Positions 16,866-25,740 of a stretch of DNA of 64,000 nucleotides are shown here, piece after piece (position 1 is the stretch's first letter; each line of letters starts with the position of its first letter). The DNA is from Hyunsoonleella aquatilis. Lineage in GTDB: Bacteria; Bacteroidota; Bacteroidia; Flavobacteriales; Flavobacteriaceae. The notes beneath the pieces are model-generated. The model was given only the letters and a program-made list of their open reading frames with translations. It ran no database searches and had not been told where the DNA came from. A program made the position numbers and the translations under genes. The stretch lies in contig NZ_JACNMF010000003.1 in NCBI RefSeq assembly GCF_014270105.1, forward strand, positions 434,001 through 498,000, given 5' to 3'.

Positions 16866-17699
16866 ATGATGCAGAACAAAAGCAAACATAAAATACTAAT
16901 TTTAGGAGGCAGCGGTTTTTTAGGCGGTGCCATCTATAAGGAACTCTGCTCCTATTTCAGGACTTTCGGTACATATCGCACCTCAAACTCCCAACTGGAA
17001 AAGAACCACCACTATTTTCAATACGATATTGAGGAAGACGATATCTATGAAATTTTGGATATCGTCAAACCTACGGTGATTATTTCTGCCTTGCGTGGTG
17101 ATTTTTCAAAACAATGGCTATTGCACGAGCACCTTTCGGAATATGTGTTCAATCATAAAATCCGGTTGATTTTCCTCTCCTCTGCCAATGTGTTTGATGC
17201 CTATTCCAAATTTCCAAGTTACGAGGATGATAAAACCTATAGCAATAGTATTTACGGACATTTTAAAATAAAGATTGAGAACATGCTGTTGCGCTTGCCA
17301 AAACGCCAAGTTGCCATTCTAAGGTTGCCTATGGTATTCGGTAGTCAATCGCCACGGATTACGGAAATCACCCAATTGATAAAGGACAAGGAGCCTGTTG
17401 AAATATTTCCGAATTTGATTATGAACGTCACCACGGATTCAAAAGTGACACAACAAATCCATTACATTATCAATCGCAATAAATGGGGTGTGTTCCATTT
17501 GGGTAGTACGGATTTAGTACATCATGATGAGTTTATTGAGGACATCATCAATTCATTGGATTTGCCGTGGAAAGCCACCTATAAACGCGTTTATACCACA
17601 AATGACGACAGGTATTTGGCGGTATTGCCAAAACTCAACAAGCTACCAAAGCATTTGCAGTTGCAAAGCCAGGATTTATTGAAGGAATTGAAATTATAA
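16866..17699 (+). CDS. RmlD-like NAD(P)-dependent sugar-nucleotide reductase/epimerase
   Basis: An extended short-chain dehydrogenase/reductase of 277 residues. The nucleotide-binding loop is G-G-S-G-F-L-G (about residues 14-20) and the active-site pair is Y-G-H-F-K near residue 128, with the preceding Ser in L-S-S-A-N-V-F. The form resembles dTDP-4-dehydrorhamnose reductase, but no other sugar-nucleotide genes adjoin it, so the substrate is uncertain. It follows glsA by 22 bases and may be read through from the same transcript. Confidence 0.8.
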   Translation: MMQNKSKHKILILGGSGFLGGAIYKELCSYFRTFGTYRTSNSQLEKNHHYFQYDIEEDDIYEILDIVKPTVIISALRGDFSKQWLLHEHLSEYVFNHKIRLIFLSSANVFDAYSKFPSYEDDKTYSNSIYGHFKIKIENMLLRLPKRQVAILRLPMVFGSQSPRITEITQLIKDKEPVEIFPNLIMNVTTDSKVTQQIHYIINRNKWGVFHLGSTDLVHHDEFIEDIINSLDLPWKATYKRVYTTNDDRYLAVLPKLNKLPKHLQLQSQDLLKELKL

Positions 17700-17760
17700 T
17701 TTTGAGCGGTGTTCTAAATTGGTTAATTTAGAATCATTGCTAATTGAAATATTTTAGAAA

Positions 17761-18054
17761 ATGAGTAAACTTTCAGAACAAGAAATAGAAGCGAAGCTAT
17801 TGCGCTTTCCCGATTGGGAATATTTTGACAATGCCATTCATGCCGAATTTGAATTCGACAACTTTAAGGACTGCTTTAGTGCCATGAGCCGCATTGCCTT
17901 TGAATGTGAAGCCCAAAACCACCACCCGAATTGGAGCAACGTGTATAACGTGCTTTCCATTTCGTTGTCAACACATGACGCCGGAGGTGTAACCAACAAA
18001 GATTTCAAATTGGCAGAAGCCATTGAAATGATTGTAGAACCTGTGGAGGAGTAA
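17761..18054 (+). CDS. Pterin-4a-carbinolamine dehydratase
   Basis: A 97-residue protein with the family signature H-H-P-N-W-S-N-V-Y followed by L-S-T-H-D-A-G-G-V-T-N-K-D. The enzyme dehydrates 4a-hydroxytetrahydropterin, recycling the cofactor of aromatic amino-acid hydroxylases. No phenylalanine hydroxylase gene is in the window. The gene stands alone between the reductase and yebC. Confidence 0.94.
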   Translation: MSKLSEQEIEAKLLRFPDWEYFDNAIHAEFEFDNFKDCFSAMSRIAFECEAQNHHPNWSNVYNVLSISLSTHDAGGVTNKDFKLAEAIEMIVEPVEE

Positions 18055-18067
18055 ATCAGTATTCAGC

Positions 18068-18083
18068 CCCGATAACTATCGGG
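18068..18083. repeat. CCCGATAnCTATCGGG palindrome, fourth copy
   Basis: CCCGATAACTATCGGG differs by one base from the perfect palindromes near 890 and 940. It lies just after the pterin dehydratase stop codon and could act as a weak terminator. Confidence 0.65.
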
Positions 18084-18118
18084 AGCAGTTTCAGTGAACA
18101 GTAATCAAACTATTTTTT

Positions 18119-18126
18119 TAAATTTG
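18119..18126 (+). promoter_or_regulatory. -7 box TAAATTTG before yebC
   Basis: The exact consensus TAAATTTG ends 60 bases before the ATG at 18187. Confidence 0.5.
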
Positions 18127-18186
18127 CCTGCCTCGGTTGAAAAACTTTAGGCACTTTAAATACTCACAACTTTTAACTTATTAATT

Positions 18187-18933
18187 ATGGGAAGAGCTTT
18201 TGAATTTAGGAAAGCACGAAAAATGAAACGTTGGTCGGCCATGAGCAAAGCCTTTACGCGTATTGGCAAGGATATCGTAATGGCAGTAAAAGAAGGTGGC
18301 CCTGACCCGGATAGCAATTCCCGATTGCGGGCTGTGATACAGAATGCGAAGTCTGTAAACATGCCCAAGGACAATATTGAGCGCGCCATCAAACGGGCCA
18401 GTGATAAAAATCAAGGCGATTATAAAGAAGTCATTTTTGAAGGTTACGCCCCGCATGGCATCGCCGTTTTAGTAGAAACTGCTACGGATAACAATACGAG
18501 AACCGTGGCCAATGTCCGCAGTTATTTTAACAAATGTGATGGCAGTTTGGGCACTTCGGGCTCCGTAGTTTTTATGTTTGACCACACTTGTAACTTTAAA
18601 ATTATAGGCGAAGGTCTGGATTTAGAGGAATTGGAATTAGAGCTTATTGATTTTGGCGTTGAAGAAATTTTTGAAGACACCGATGAAGATGCCGATGGAA
18701 ATGAAATCAATAGCGTAATGATTTATGCGCCTTTTGAAAGTTTTGGTAAAATTCAAAGTTATTTAGAAGAGAACAATATCGAGATTTTGTCTTCAGGATT
18801 TGAGCGCATTCCGCAGGTGACCAAACCTTTAAATGCGGAGCAAATGGCCGATGTAGAAAAGCTTTTGGAAAAATTGGAAGAGGATGATGATGTACAGAAT
18901 GTGTACCACACTATGGAGGAAACTGCAGAGTGA
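18187..18933 (+). CDS. YebC/PmpR-family protein (TACO1-like)
   Basis: A 248-residue member of the YebC family, which has been described both as transcriptional regulators and as translation factors that relieve ribosome stalling. It starts M-G-R-A-F-E-F-R-K-A-R-K and contains the family block N-M-P-K-D-N-I-E-R-A-I-K and G-Y-A-P-H-G-I-A. The C-terminal part is strongly acidic. The length is normal. It ends convergently with the men operon, with a large inverted repeat between them. Confidence 0.95.
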   Translation: MGRAFEFRKARKMKRWSAMSKAFTRIGKDIVMAVKEGGPDPDSNSRLRAVIQNAKSVNMPKDNIERAIKRASDKNQGDYKEVIFEGYAPHGIAVLVETATDNNTRTVANVRSYFNKCDGSLGTSGSVVFMFDHTCNFKIIGEGLDLEELELELIDFGVEEIFEDTDEDADGNEINSVMIYAPFESFGKIQSYLEENNIEILSSGFERIPQVTKPLNAEQMADVEKLLEKLEEDDDVQNVYHTMEETAE

Positions 18934-18953
18934 TTAATGTTTTAAACCTTTGC

Positions 18954-19047
18954 TGTCATTACGAGGAGTGGGGCACGAATGACGAAGTAATCTCATTTTT
19001 TTTGAAGACTTAATACTAGATTGCTTCACTGCATTCGCAATGACGAG
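18954..19047. repeat. Long inverted repeat in the yebC/menE convergent gap
   Basis: The left arm GTCATTACGAGG with GAAGTAATCT and the right arm AGATTGCTTC with TCGCAATGACGAG are complementary with a few mismatches around a roughly 25-base T/A-rich loop. It can fold in transcripts from either side and may terminate both. A one-armed fragment of the same family lies at 787-820. Confidence 0.7.
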
Positions 19048-19059
19048 TATGATAACTGG

Positions 19060-20133
19060 TTAGCCTAAAATATCTTTTATGGTATTCGCCCGATGGATTT
19101 TCCCGGAAGCCGTCTCCTTAAATTTTCTGGTAAATAAAATGTCTTTGGGTTTCTCATATTTTTCCAAATCGTCAAACAGGGTGTCGTCCAAATCACCTTC
19201 CTGCCCCTGTACAACCATCACCACTTTATAACCCAAAGTGTCATCCTCAATACCGTGAATAAAAAATTGTCGGCCTTGCATTTTGTCCTGTAGCTTCTCC
19301 TCTATTTGCTCTGGGAATACTTTGATACCTCCAGTGTTAATCACATTGTCGATTCTACCAATCCATTCAAATTGGTTCTCGGAATGAATTTCCACTAAAT
19401 CATTCGTGATAATTTTATCATCAGCCAAATTGGGCGCCTCAATCACTAAACACCCTCTGTCGTCCTGCGAAATACTAATATTTGGTAAGGTGGTGAAATA
19501 CCGATCCGTGTCATCACCTTTTAAATGATTCAGTTTTTTTACGGCAATATGGGAAACGGTTTCCGTCATGCCATAAGTTTCATATACCTGTGGCTTCTTG
19601 TCCCTTATCAACTCTTTAATATGATTGGATACACGACCACCACCAACAATAGCCGTTTTGATGGATTTTAAATATTTTGCAAAATTCTTTAACTGCATTG
19701 GCGTGAAAGCGCAAAAATCATAATCCTTTTCGTAGTCGATTCTGGGAAGTGCAGATGGCACCACCATATCAACTTCCAAACCAAGGATGATTGCCCTGAC
19801 CATCATCATTTTTCCAGCGATAAAATTGGAAGGCAAACAGTTCAACACCTTTTTGCCTGGGGATAGGTTGAAAAAATCACCGGTCATAATGGCTGAATTG
19901 ACCATAGCCTGTTTTTTAATCTTTAAGGTTTTTGGTCTTCCTGTAGAACCAGACGTTTTTACTTTTATATAATCCTTTTTGTCTAGCCAATCCAAAAGGA
20001 AAAGTCCGAGCTGCTGCTGATAGGGATAGCCTTCCTTAACGAAACTATAGGCTACCTCCATTAAATCTTCATAGTTGTAATGGTGACCTTCTAACTTAAA
20101 TCTGTTGTGTACCTTGGTATAATCTGGAATCAT
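19060..20133 (-). CDS. menE: o-Succinylbenzoate-CoA ligase
   Basis: An AMP-forming acyl-CoA ligase of 357 residues that activates o-succinylbenzoate in menaquinone synthesis. The P-loop-like motif T-S-G-S-T-G-R-P-K is clear, followed by Y-E-T-Y-G-M-T-E-T and the hinge G-R-I-D-N-V-I-N-T-G-G; the C-terminal catalytic Lys lies in A-S-G-K-I-H-R. It is shorter than many MenE proteins, having a reduced N-terminal domain. It is the last gene of the men operon, 2 bases behind the CPBP gene. Confidence 0.9.
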   Translation of the reverse strand: MIPDYTKVHNRFKLEGHHYNYEDLMEVAYSFVKEGYPYQQQLGLFLLDWLDKKDYIKVKTSGSTGRPKTLKIKKQAMVNSAIMTGDFFNLSPGKKVLNCLPSNFIAGKMMMVRAIILGLEVDMVVPSALPRIDYEKDYDFCAFTPMQLKNFAKYLKSIKTAIVGGGRVSNHIKELIRDKKPQVYETYGMTETVSHIAVKKLNHLKGDDTDRYFTTLPNISISQDDRGCLVIEAPNLADDKIITNDLVEIHSENQFEWIGRIDNVINTGGIKVFPEQIEEKLQDKMQGRQFFIHGIEDDTLGYKVVMVVQGQEGDLDDTLFDDLEKYEKPKDILFTRKFKETASGKIHRANTIKDILG

Positions 20134-20135
20134 AT

Positions 20136-21098
20136 TTATTCTTCTCCAATAATTTTGTAATCTTCATTTGGTGGTTCGACCACTGGTCCAAACAATTTGT
20201 CCTTCCAGTTGGTCCACCCATATTTCTTGGACAAAATAAATAAAAGTATTGGAAAGATGATGAACACAGGAACAAATATTTCGGTAAGTGCCATTTCCGC
20301 GGGATCACTTATGTCTTTAAGTATACTGTGGGTTTGCAGGGCTGTCCAATCCGCAGTCACCAGTAGCGCGGTAAATAAATTGTTGGCCGCATGGAAACCA
20401 AGCGCCAATTCCAGCCCATCGTCCATTAAAGTGATGATGCCCAAGAACAATCCGGTGCCAATATAATAGACCATAATAACGTAACCCAGTTGCTTTACTT
20501 CTGGATTAAAAATATGCAATCCTCCAAAAGCTAAGGATGTAAGCAAAAGTGGTAACCATCTATTTTTAAACAATGTACCCAAAAAGTGCATCCCATATCC
20601 TCTAAAGGCATACTCCTCAAAACTGGTCTGCAACGGCAATAAACAGACGCCAATGGCCAAGAGAATCAAAAAAGGTTTCATCTCAAAATTCCAAACATAA
20701 TCTTCCGGGGTAATAAAATAAAAGTCTATCAGAACAAAACTGCTGGACACCATGCCCCATAAAATAAAGATGAACCAAAACCGCTTCCAATCGATTTTTG
20801 GCCTTGTCGTGGTCAAGTCCTTAATGGACAATTTGTGCAACAATTTTGAACTGACAAATACCCCGACCAAACCCACGGCAAAGGAAATCAACATCAAAAA
20901 TAAAAACAGGTTTTCGCCCAGAAGTGATACCATTCCGGGAATATCCGCTGCTATTTTACCGCCTTCAGCCACTTTTATGAAAATGGCGATACCTAAGGGA
21001 ATCATCCCGATAACCTGCCATGCCACAAATATAATCGCGCCTCCAATAATGTAGCGCCATGCATCCGTTAAGCCTTTGTATGCCTGTTCTATATACAT
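20136..21098 (-). CDS. CPBP-family intramembrane protease (Rce1/CAAX-like)
   Basis: A 320-residue polytopic membrane protein of the CPBP (ABI) family. The motifs are E-E-Y-A-F-R-G at residues 161-167, F-G-G-L-H near 191-195 and H-A-A-N-N-L-F near 254, giving the two Glu, Arg and His residues of the family active site. About eight hydrophobic segments are seen. It lies between menC and menE with 3-base spacings, so it is co-expressed with menaquinone synthesis. Its substrate is unknown; the family includes prenyl-protein proteases and bacteriocin self-immunity proteins. Confidence 0.88.
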   Translation of the reverse strand: MYIEQAYKGLTDAWRYIIGGAIIFVAWQVIGMIPLGIAIFIKVAEGGKIAADIPGMVSLLGENLFLFLMLISFAVGLVGVFVSSKLLHKLSIKDLTTTRPKIDWKRFWFIFILWGMVSSSFVLIDFYFITPEDYVWNFEMKPFLILLAIGVCLLPLQTSFEEYAFRGYGMHFLGTLFKNRWLPLLLTSLAFGGLHIFNPEVKQLGYVIMVYYIGTGLFLGIITLMDDGLELALGFHAANNLFTALLVTADWTALQTHSILKDISDPAEMALTEIFVPVFIIFPILLFILSKKYGWTNWKDKLFGPVVEPPNEDYKIIGEE

Positions 21099-21101
21099 AA
21101 T

Positions 21102-22139
21102 CTATAAGTTAAATTTCCACTGTTTTGTTGAATCATAACACAAATTTCCTTGCTGTACTACCAACGGCGAATCAAAATTATTGGTAAATAAACCGCCCGT
21201 TCCCAGTCCTTGAGGTAAAGGATTTTGCTTTTTATAAGTGTACTGTGCAATAGCATTTAAGCCCACATTGCTTTCCAAAGCACTGGTGATCCACCAGCCA
21301 ATTTTATGTTGTTCCGCAATTGAAATCCATTCGTCACTGCCTTTAAATCCGCCTACCAAGGTTGGCTTTAAAATAATGTACTGCGGTCGGATAGTTTGTA
21401 GCAACTCCTGTTTTTTTGTTACATCAAAAACGCCGATTAATTCTTCATCCAAAGCAATGGGCAAAGGGGTTTCAGAACATAATTTAGCCATTTCATCGGT
21501 TTGCCCTTGTTTTATGGGCTGTTCGATGGAATGCAAATCGAGTTCGGACAGAATTTTTAATTTTTCCAATGCCTCTTGCGGAGAAAAGGCTCCATTAGCA
21601 TCAACTCGTAATTCAATGTCGTTTGAAGTGAATTCTTTTCTAATGGATTTCAAAAGATTTATTTCCGTTTGAAAATCGATGGCTCCAATTTTCATTTTGA
21701 TGCATGTGAAACCTGCTTCGATTTTGTCTTTAATTTGCCTTTTCATAAAGGATTCGCTTCCCATCCAAATCAAGCCATTGATTGGAATAGCTTCTTTTCC
21801 CGTTGTAAATTCCGAATGAAATAGGTCAAACCCGTTTGGACTCTCCAATGATTTAAATGCCATTTCCAAACCAAATTGAATGCTTGGCAGTTCGACAAGC
21901 TCACTGACCAAAATATCGAGCCCTAAGTTTATGTTTTCACAAACCCATTGCAGTTTTTCCTCAAAATCGGGTCTGTCATCCACTGAAAGCCCCCGAAACA
22001 TACCGCACTCCCCTATTCCTTTTTCACCTTCACTTTCCAAGACTAAAAACCACGTGTCTTTTGTCCTTAAAACACCTCTGGAAGTACCACTGGCTTGTTT
22101 AAACTGTAAAGTGTAAGGATGGAACGAGGCTTTCATCAT
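21102..22139 (-). CDS. menC: o-Succinylbenzoate synthase
   Basis: An enolase-superfamily enzyme of 345 residues that dehydrates SHCHC to o-succinylbenzoate. The K-M-K catalytic pair is in C-I-K-M-K-I-G, and the metal ligands are in L-R-V-D-A-N-G-A-F-S, S-I-E-Q-P-I and I-A-L-D-E-E-L. The capping domain is N-terminal, as usual. The assignment as MenC rather than a dipeptide epimerase rests on its place in the men operon as well as on the motifs. Confidence 0.92.
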   Translation of the reverse strand: MMKASFHPYTLQFKQASGTSRGVLRTKDTWFLVLESEGEKGIGECGMFRGLSVDDRPDFEEKLQWVCENINLGLDILVSELVELPSIQFGLEMAFKSLESPNGFDLFHSEFTTGKEAIPINGLIWMGSESFMKRQIKDKIEAGFTCIKMKIGAIDFQTEINLLKSIRKEFTSNDIELRVDANGAFSPQEALEKLKILSELDLHSIEQPIKQGQTDEMAKLCSETPLPIALDEELIGVFDVTKKQELLQTIRPQYIILKPTLVGGFKGSDEWISIAEQHKIGWWITSALESNVGLNAIAQYTYKKQNPLPQGLGTGGLFTNNFDSPLVVQQGNLCYDSTKQWKFNL

Positions 22140-22144
22140 TTGAA

Positions 22145-22831
22145 CTAAAAACTATGGTGAAAACTCAATTGCAATTGCCCTTTTCCCCAATTCACGGTTT
22201 TCTGGTTCATCCAGCCCAATTGAAATTTCATACTAGGCTTTAGTACATAACCTAAACCTAAATACGTACGGTTTCTATCAAATAACTGTACCGGTGTACC
22301 CGTGCCGATATCCGTTTGTCCGTTGATAAACAATTCATTATAAAGTGCTATGTAAATTGCTTTTGCATCCAAAGTGTTTTGATTTATGGGAATATTCAAA
22401 AACAAATTATACCGATATCGGGTTCTAAAATCCTGATTTTCCACAAAACGTTGCTCATAGCGAAACCGATGTACTGTATAAAACCTCCCGCCTATCTTTC
22501 GGGAAAACAAGGCTTCTTGATAAATCCTACTTTCCGAAACTGTGGCGTTGCTGTCCCCAAATTGTCCAGTAGTAATATTTCCGTATCCCAAAGTGAATAA
22601 TATATCTGCATTTTTAGGGGTAAACGTCAATCCCGAGCGAATTAATAATTGTTCCAAATCGCCAATAATATCCCAATTGCGGTATTGCAAATCACCTTGA
22701 ATTCCAAACTGGCTATTTTTGAATTGGTGCTTATAAAAATACATATACCAAGCGCCCATTTGTGACTGGTCTTGGGCATTTATCGTACTGGACATTAAAA
22801 TAATGCCTAGGCTTAAAAGTAGTTTTCGCAT
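22145..22831 (-). CDS. DUF2490-like exported protein, probable outer-membrane beta barrel
   Basis: A 228-residue protein with a signal peptide (about 1-19, ending I-N-A). The body alternates aromatic and polar residues in beta strands and ends F-H-H-S-F, typical of a small outer-membrane barrel; Q-Y-R-N-W and R-F-R-Y-E-Q-R match DUF2490 proteins as I know them. It sits inside the men operon, 5 bases before menC. No function is established. Confidence 0.8.
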   Translation of the reverse strand: MRKLLLSLGIILMSSTINAQDQSQMGAWYMYFYKHQFKNSQFGIQGDLQYRNWDIIGDLEQLLIRSGLTFTPKNADILFTLGYGNITTGQFGDSNATVSESRIYQEALFSRKIGGRFYTVHRFRYEQRFVENQDFRTRYRYNLFLNIPINQNTLDAKAIYIALYNELFINGQTDIGTGTPVQLFDRNRTYLGLGYVLKPSMKFQLGWMNQKTVNWGKGQLQLSFHHSF

Positions 22832-22853
22832 AAACTGTAGTAAGATGGAACTA

Positions 22854-23531
22854 TTAAACAGATAGGGATTCCCCTATTTTTAGGAGTTTTAAAGTTTTTA
22901 AATCGGCATCAAATTTAGCTTTTGCATTTACCTCGTCAATTTCGATATAACCGAAAGTGTCGTAATGATAGCCCAAAATAGAATCACATTTAAGAAAATC
23001 AGAAGCAATTAGCGCATCGTCCATGCCCATGGTGAAATTGTCACCAATAGGCAATACGGCCAAATCCAGTTCGTGATTTTTACCGATTAATTTCATATCA
23101 TAAGTCAACGCAGTATCTCCTGCTATATAAATACATTTTTCCTTAGTAGTAATAATAAATCCGCCAGGTTGCCCGCCATAGCTTCCATCAGGGAAGGACG
23201 ACGTATGTATGGCATTGACATACTTTACTGTCCCGAAGTCAAACTTCCATTGACCACCATGGTTCATCGGATGTCCCTTAAGCCCCTTGCCATCATAATG
23301 CATCACGATTTCATAGTTTGAAACTATAGTGGCACCGGTCCTTTTGGCAATGGCCTCAACATCTAACGTATGGTCTTGATGAGCATGGGTTACCAAAATA
23401 TAATCCGCTTTAAGTGCATTGATATCAATATTTGAAGCCTTTTCGTTTCCCGAAATAAATGGATCTACAATAAGATGAATATCGTCAATCTGAATACCTA
23501 AACTGGCGTGGCCATAAAATGTAATTTTCAT
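22854..23531 (-). CDS. UPF0173-type metal-dependent hydrolase
   Basis: A metallo-beta-lactamase-fold protein of 225 residues with M-K-I-T-F-Y-G-H-A at its start, the zinc motif T-H-A-H-Q-D-H, and A-G-D-T-A-L-T further on. The length and opening are those of the UPF0173 family, whose substrate is not established. It lies between menA and the DUF2490 gene in the men operon. Confidence 0.92.
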   Translation of the reverse strand: MKITFYGHASLGIQIDDIHLIVDPFISGNEKASNIDINALKADYILVTHAHQDHTLDVEAIAKRTGATIVSNYEIVMHYDGKGLKGHPMNHGGQWKFDFGTVKYVNAIHTSSFPDGSYGGQPGGFIITTKEKCIYIAGDTALTYDMKLIGKNHELDLAVLPIGDNFTMGMDDALIASDFLKCDSILGYHYDTFGYIEIDEVNAKAKFDADLKTLKLLKIGESLSV

Positions 23532-23583
23532 GTGAATTAAATTTTACACTAAAAATAATGAATTTTTAGCATTCCAAGGGCTA

Positions 23584-24498
23584 TTACAACAAATGTCCAA
23601 TGGCCATCAAAACGGACAGAAAGAAGGTTGATAAAGCCACTTTTTTCAACTCGGGGTCGAGTAATTTTGGGTCTTTGTTTTCCTTAACCGTTTTCAAATG
23701 AAGGATTAACGGAATATAGACAATAACATAAATCAAGTTGAATATTGAAGTGAAGTACAAAATCCCAAAAAGCCCAGATATGATGATGGCCGTTATGACC
23801 AAGAAAAAATGGTATTTTTTGGCCTTCTCTTTCCCTAACCGCAATGCTAAAGTCATTTTACTAGCCGATCTATCCGAATCTATGTCCCTCATGTTGTTTA
23901 AATTAAGAACCGCTGCACTTAGTAAGCCGATGGTAATTGCAGGCAAAAACACCACATGGTCGATTGTTTTGGCATAAAGAACATAACAGCCTATGACGCT
24001 GACCAATCCAAAAAACATAAACACAAAAACATCCCCCAGGCCTCTATAGCCATAAGCATTACCACCAATGGTATAGCGCATAGCAGCTACAATAGATAAA
24101 ATTCCCAAGGCAAAAAACAATAATGTTAACAAAAAATGTTGTGCACCGAATGAAGAAAAAATAAGTAGAAATGCCAAAATGATAGTCACTAAAATATTAA
24201 TTTTTATGGCCTCGAACATGGCATCCGGCGAAATCAATCCGCTTTGAATAGCGCGTTTTGGCCCAATCCTTTCTTCATTATCGGTACCTTTTACCCCGTC
24301 CCCGTAGTCATTGGCCAAATTGGATAAAATCTGAAGACTCAAGGTAGTCAACAGCGCTAAAAGAAAAACCACCCAATTAAAATACCCGTTATAATGGGCA
24401 AAACTGGAAGCTAAAATAATACCCGAAACTGAAAGCGGCAGTGTCCGCAAGCGCATGGCAGACACCCAAACAGAAACTTGTTTCATTACGGTATCCAT
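23584..24498 (-). CDS. menA: 1,4-Dihydroxy-2-naphthoate polyprenyltransferase
   Basis: A UbiA-family membrane prenyltransferase of 304 residues that attaches the isoprenoid tail to 1,4-dihydroxy-2-naphthoate. The two Asp-rich motifs are N-D-Y-G-D-G-V-K-G-T-D and N-M-R-D-I-D-S-D. About eight or nine hydrophobic helices are seen. The start codon overlaps the end of menB by 13 bases. Confidence 0.95.
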   Translation of the reverse strand: MDTVMKQVSVWVSAMRLRTLPLSVSGIILASSFAHYNGYFNWVVFLLALLTTLSLQILSNLANDYGDGVKGTDNEERIGPKRAIQSGLISPDAMFEAIKINILVTIILAFLLIFSSFGAQHFLLTLLFFALGILSIVAAMRYTIGGNAYGYRGLGDVFVFMFFGLVSVIGCYVLYAKTIDHVVFLPAITIGLLSAAVLNLNNMRDIDSDRSASKMTLALRLGKEKAKKYHFFLVITAIIISGLFGILYFTSIFNLIYVIVYIPLILHLKTVKENKDPKLLDPELKKVALSTFFLSVLMAIGHLL

Positions 24499-25325
24499 TT
24501 TTTATCAAAGTTTGGCTTTCGTTTTTCCAAAAAGGCATTCCTGCCTTCCTTTGCTTCATCTGTCATGTAGGCTAATCGGGTTGCTTCACCGGCAAACACT
24601 TGTTGCCCCACCATGCCGTCATCGGTAAGATTCATGGCAAATTTCAGCATTTTTATAGAGGTTGGTGACTTTGCCAATATTTCCTGAGCCCATTCATAAG
24701 CTGTTTGTTCCAGTTCGCCATGAGGAACCACGGCATTTACCATACCCATTTCAAAGGCCTCCTGCGCTGAATAATTGCGTCCTAGGAAAAATATTTCACG
24801 TGCTTTTTTTTGCCCTACCATTTTAGCAAGGTAGGCTGAGCCGTATCCTCCGTCAAAACTGGTAACATCGGCATCGGTCTGCTTAAAAATGGCATGTTCC
24901 TTACTGGCCAAAGTTAAATCACAAACAACATGCAAGCTGTGGCCACCGCCAACTGCCCAGCCTGGCACTACAGCAATAACAGCCTTAGGCATAAACCTGA
25001 TGAGGCGTTGCACCTCCAAAATATTTAAGCGATGGTAACCATCCTCACCAACATAACCTTGGTGTCCCCTAGCCTTTTGATCGCCACCACTGCAAAAGGA
25101 ATAAACACCATCTTTGGTTGATGGGCCCTCTGCTGATAAAAGTACAGCACCAATGCTTGTATCTTCATTGGCATCATAGAAGGCATCATATAGCTCACTG
25201 GTAGTTTTTGGCCTAAAAGCATTTCTAACATTTGGCCTATTAAAAGCAATACGCGCTACACCATTATATTTATAGTAGGTGATATCTTCGTACTCCTTTG
25301 CGATCTCCCATTTAGGTTCATCCAT
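24486..25325 (-). CDS. menB: 1,4-Dihydroxy-2-naphthoyl-CoA synthase
   Basis: A crotonase-fold enzyme of 279 residues that closes the second ring of the naphthoquinone from o-succinylbenzoyl-CoA. Clear blocks are R-P-N-V-R-N-A-F-R-P, C-S-G-G-D-Q-K-A-R-G, P-G-W-A-V-G-G-G-H-S-L and T-D-A-D-V-T-S-F-D-G-G-Y-G-S-A. It is the first gene of the seven-gene operon menB-menA-hydrolase-DUF2490-menC-CPBP-menE. No menD, menF or menH is in the window. Confidence 0.96.
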   Translation of the reverse strand: MDEPKWEIAKEYEDITYYKYNGVARIAFNRPNVRNAFRPKTTSELYDAFYDANEDTSIGAVLLSAEGPSTKDGVYSFCSGGDQKARGHQGYVGEDGYHRLNILEVQRLIRFMPKAVIAVVPGWAVGGGHSLHVVCDLTLASKEHAIFKQTDADVTSFDGGYGSAYLAKMVGQKKAREIFFLGRNYSAQEAFEMGMVNAVVPHGELEQTAYEWAQEILAKSPTSIKMLKFAMNLTDDGMVGQQVFAGEATRLAYMTDEAKEGRNAFLEKRKPNFDKKWIP

Positions 25326-25342
25326 CGTTTGAATATTTTGAC

Positions 25343-25350
25343 CAAAAATA
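25343..25350 (-). promoter_or_regulatory. Probable -7 box for the men operon
   Basis: On the minus strand the sequence reads TATTTTTG, an exact TAnnTTTG match, 17 bases before the menB ATG. No convincing -33 element was found. Confidence 0.45.
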
Positions 25351-25409
25351 ATTGTTTTATTTGATACAGCTACTAGAAGGATTTAAAAATGAAACTGATT
25401 TTAATTTAT

Positions 25410-25425
25410 TACGTACATGTACGTA
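25410..25425. promoter_or_regulatory. Perfect palindrome TACGTACATGTACGTA upstream of menB
   Basis: This 16-base perfect palindrome lies about 60 bases upstream of the probable men -7 box and 116 bases before the divergent small gene at 25541. It is unlike the dispersed repeats in the window and looks like a dimeric regulator site. No regulator is identified. Confidence 0.5.
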
Positions 25426-25540
25426 TTGTGGTTATGGATATTTTTTATAGATTTGTGAAGAATTTAACAGTTTAATCGATAAAATTTGTATTTCATCGTA
25501 AATTTACATACTTTTATCGACCAAACAATGAACTAAGCCT

Positions 25541-25735
25541 ATGTTATTGAACATTACTTTGCTAATTTTGTCCCTAATAGCCCTTAATGTCCTGTTCTTC
25601 AGTTTTTCGTATTTTAAGTCTGCCAAAAAGCGTGTACTTAAAGAGTTGAATGCTCCAACTGAAGCTCCAATTAAGCTAAACACCAAGTTAGAAGTAGAAT
25701 CGGAAAGCCAGGATTTAGCACCTACCGGAAGCTAA
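25541..25735 (+). CDS. Small membrane protein of 64 residues
   Basis: The frame begins with an ATG at 25541. Residues 3-25 form one hydrophobic helix (L-L-N-I-T-L-L-I-L-S-L-I-A-L), then a basic patch (K-S-A-K-K-R) and a polar tail. The pattern implies a single-pass protein with its tail in the cytoplasm. It starts divergently from menB and ends 5 bases before the convergent ung gene. No function is recognised. Confidence 0.6.
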   Translation: MLLNITLLILSLIALNVLFFSFSYFKSAKKRVLKELNAPTEAPIKLNTKLEVESESQDLAPTGS

Positions 25736-25740
25736 AACAC

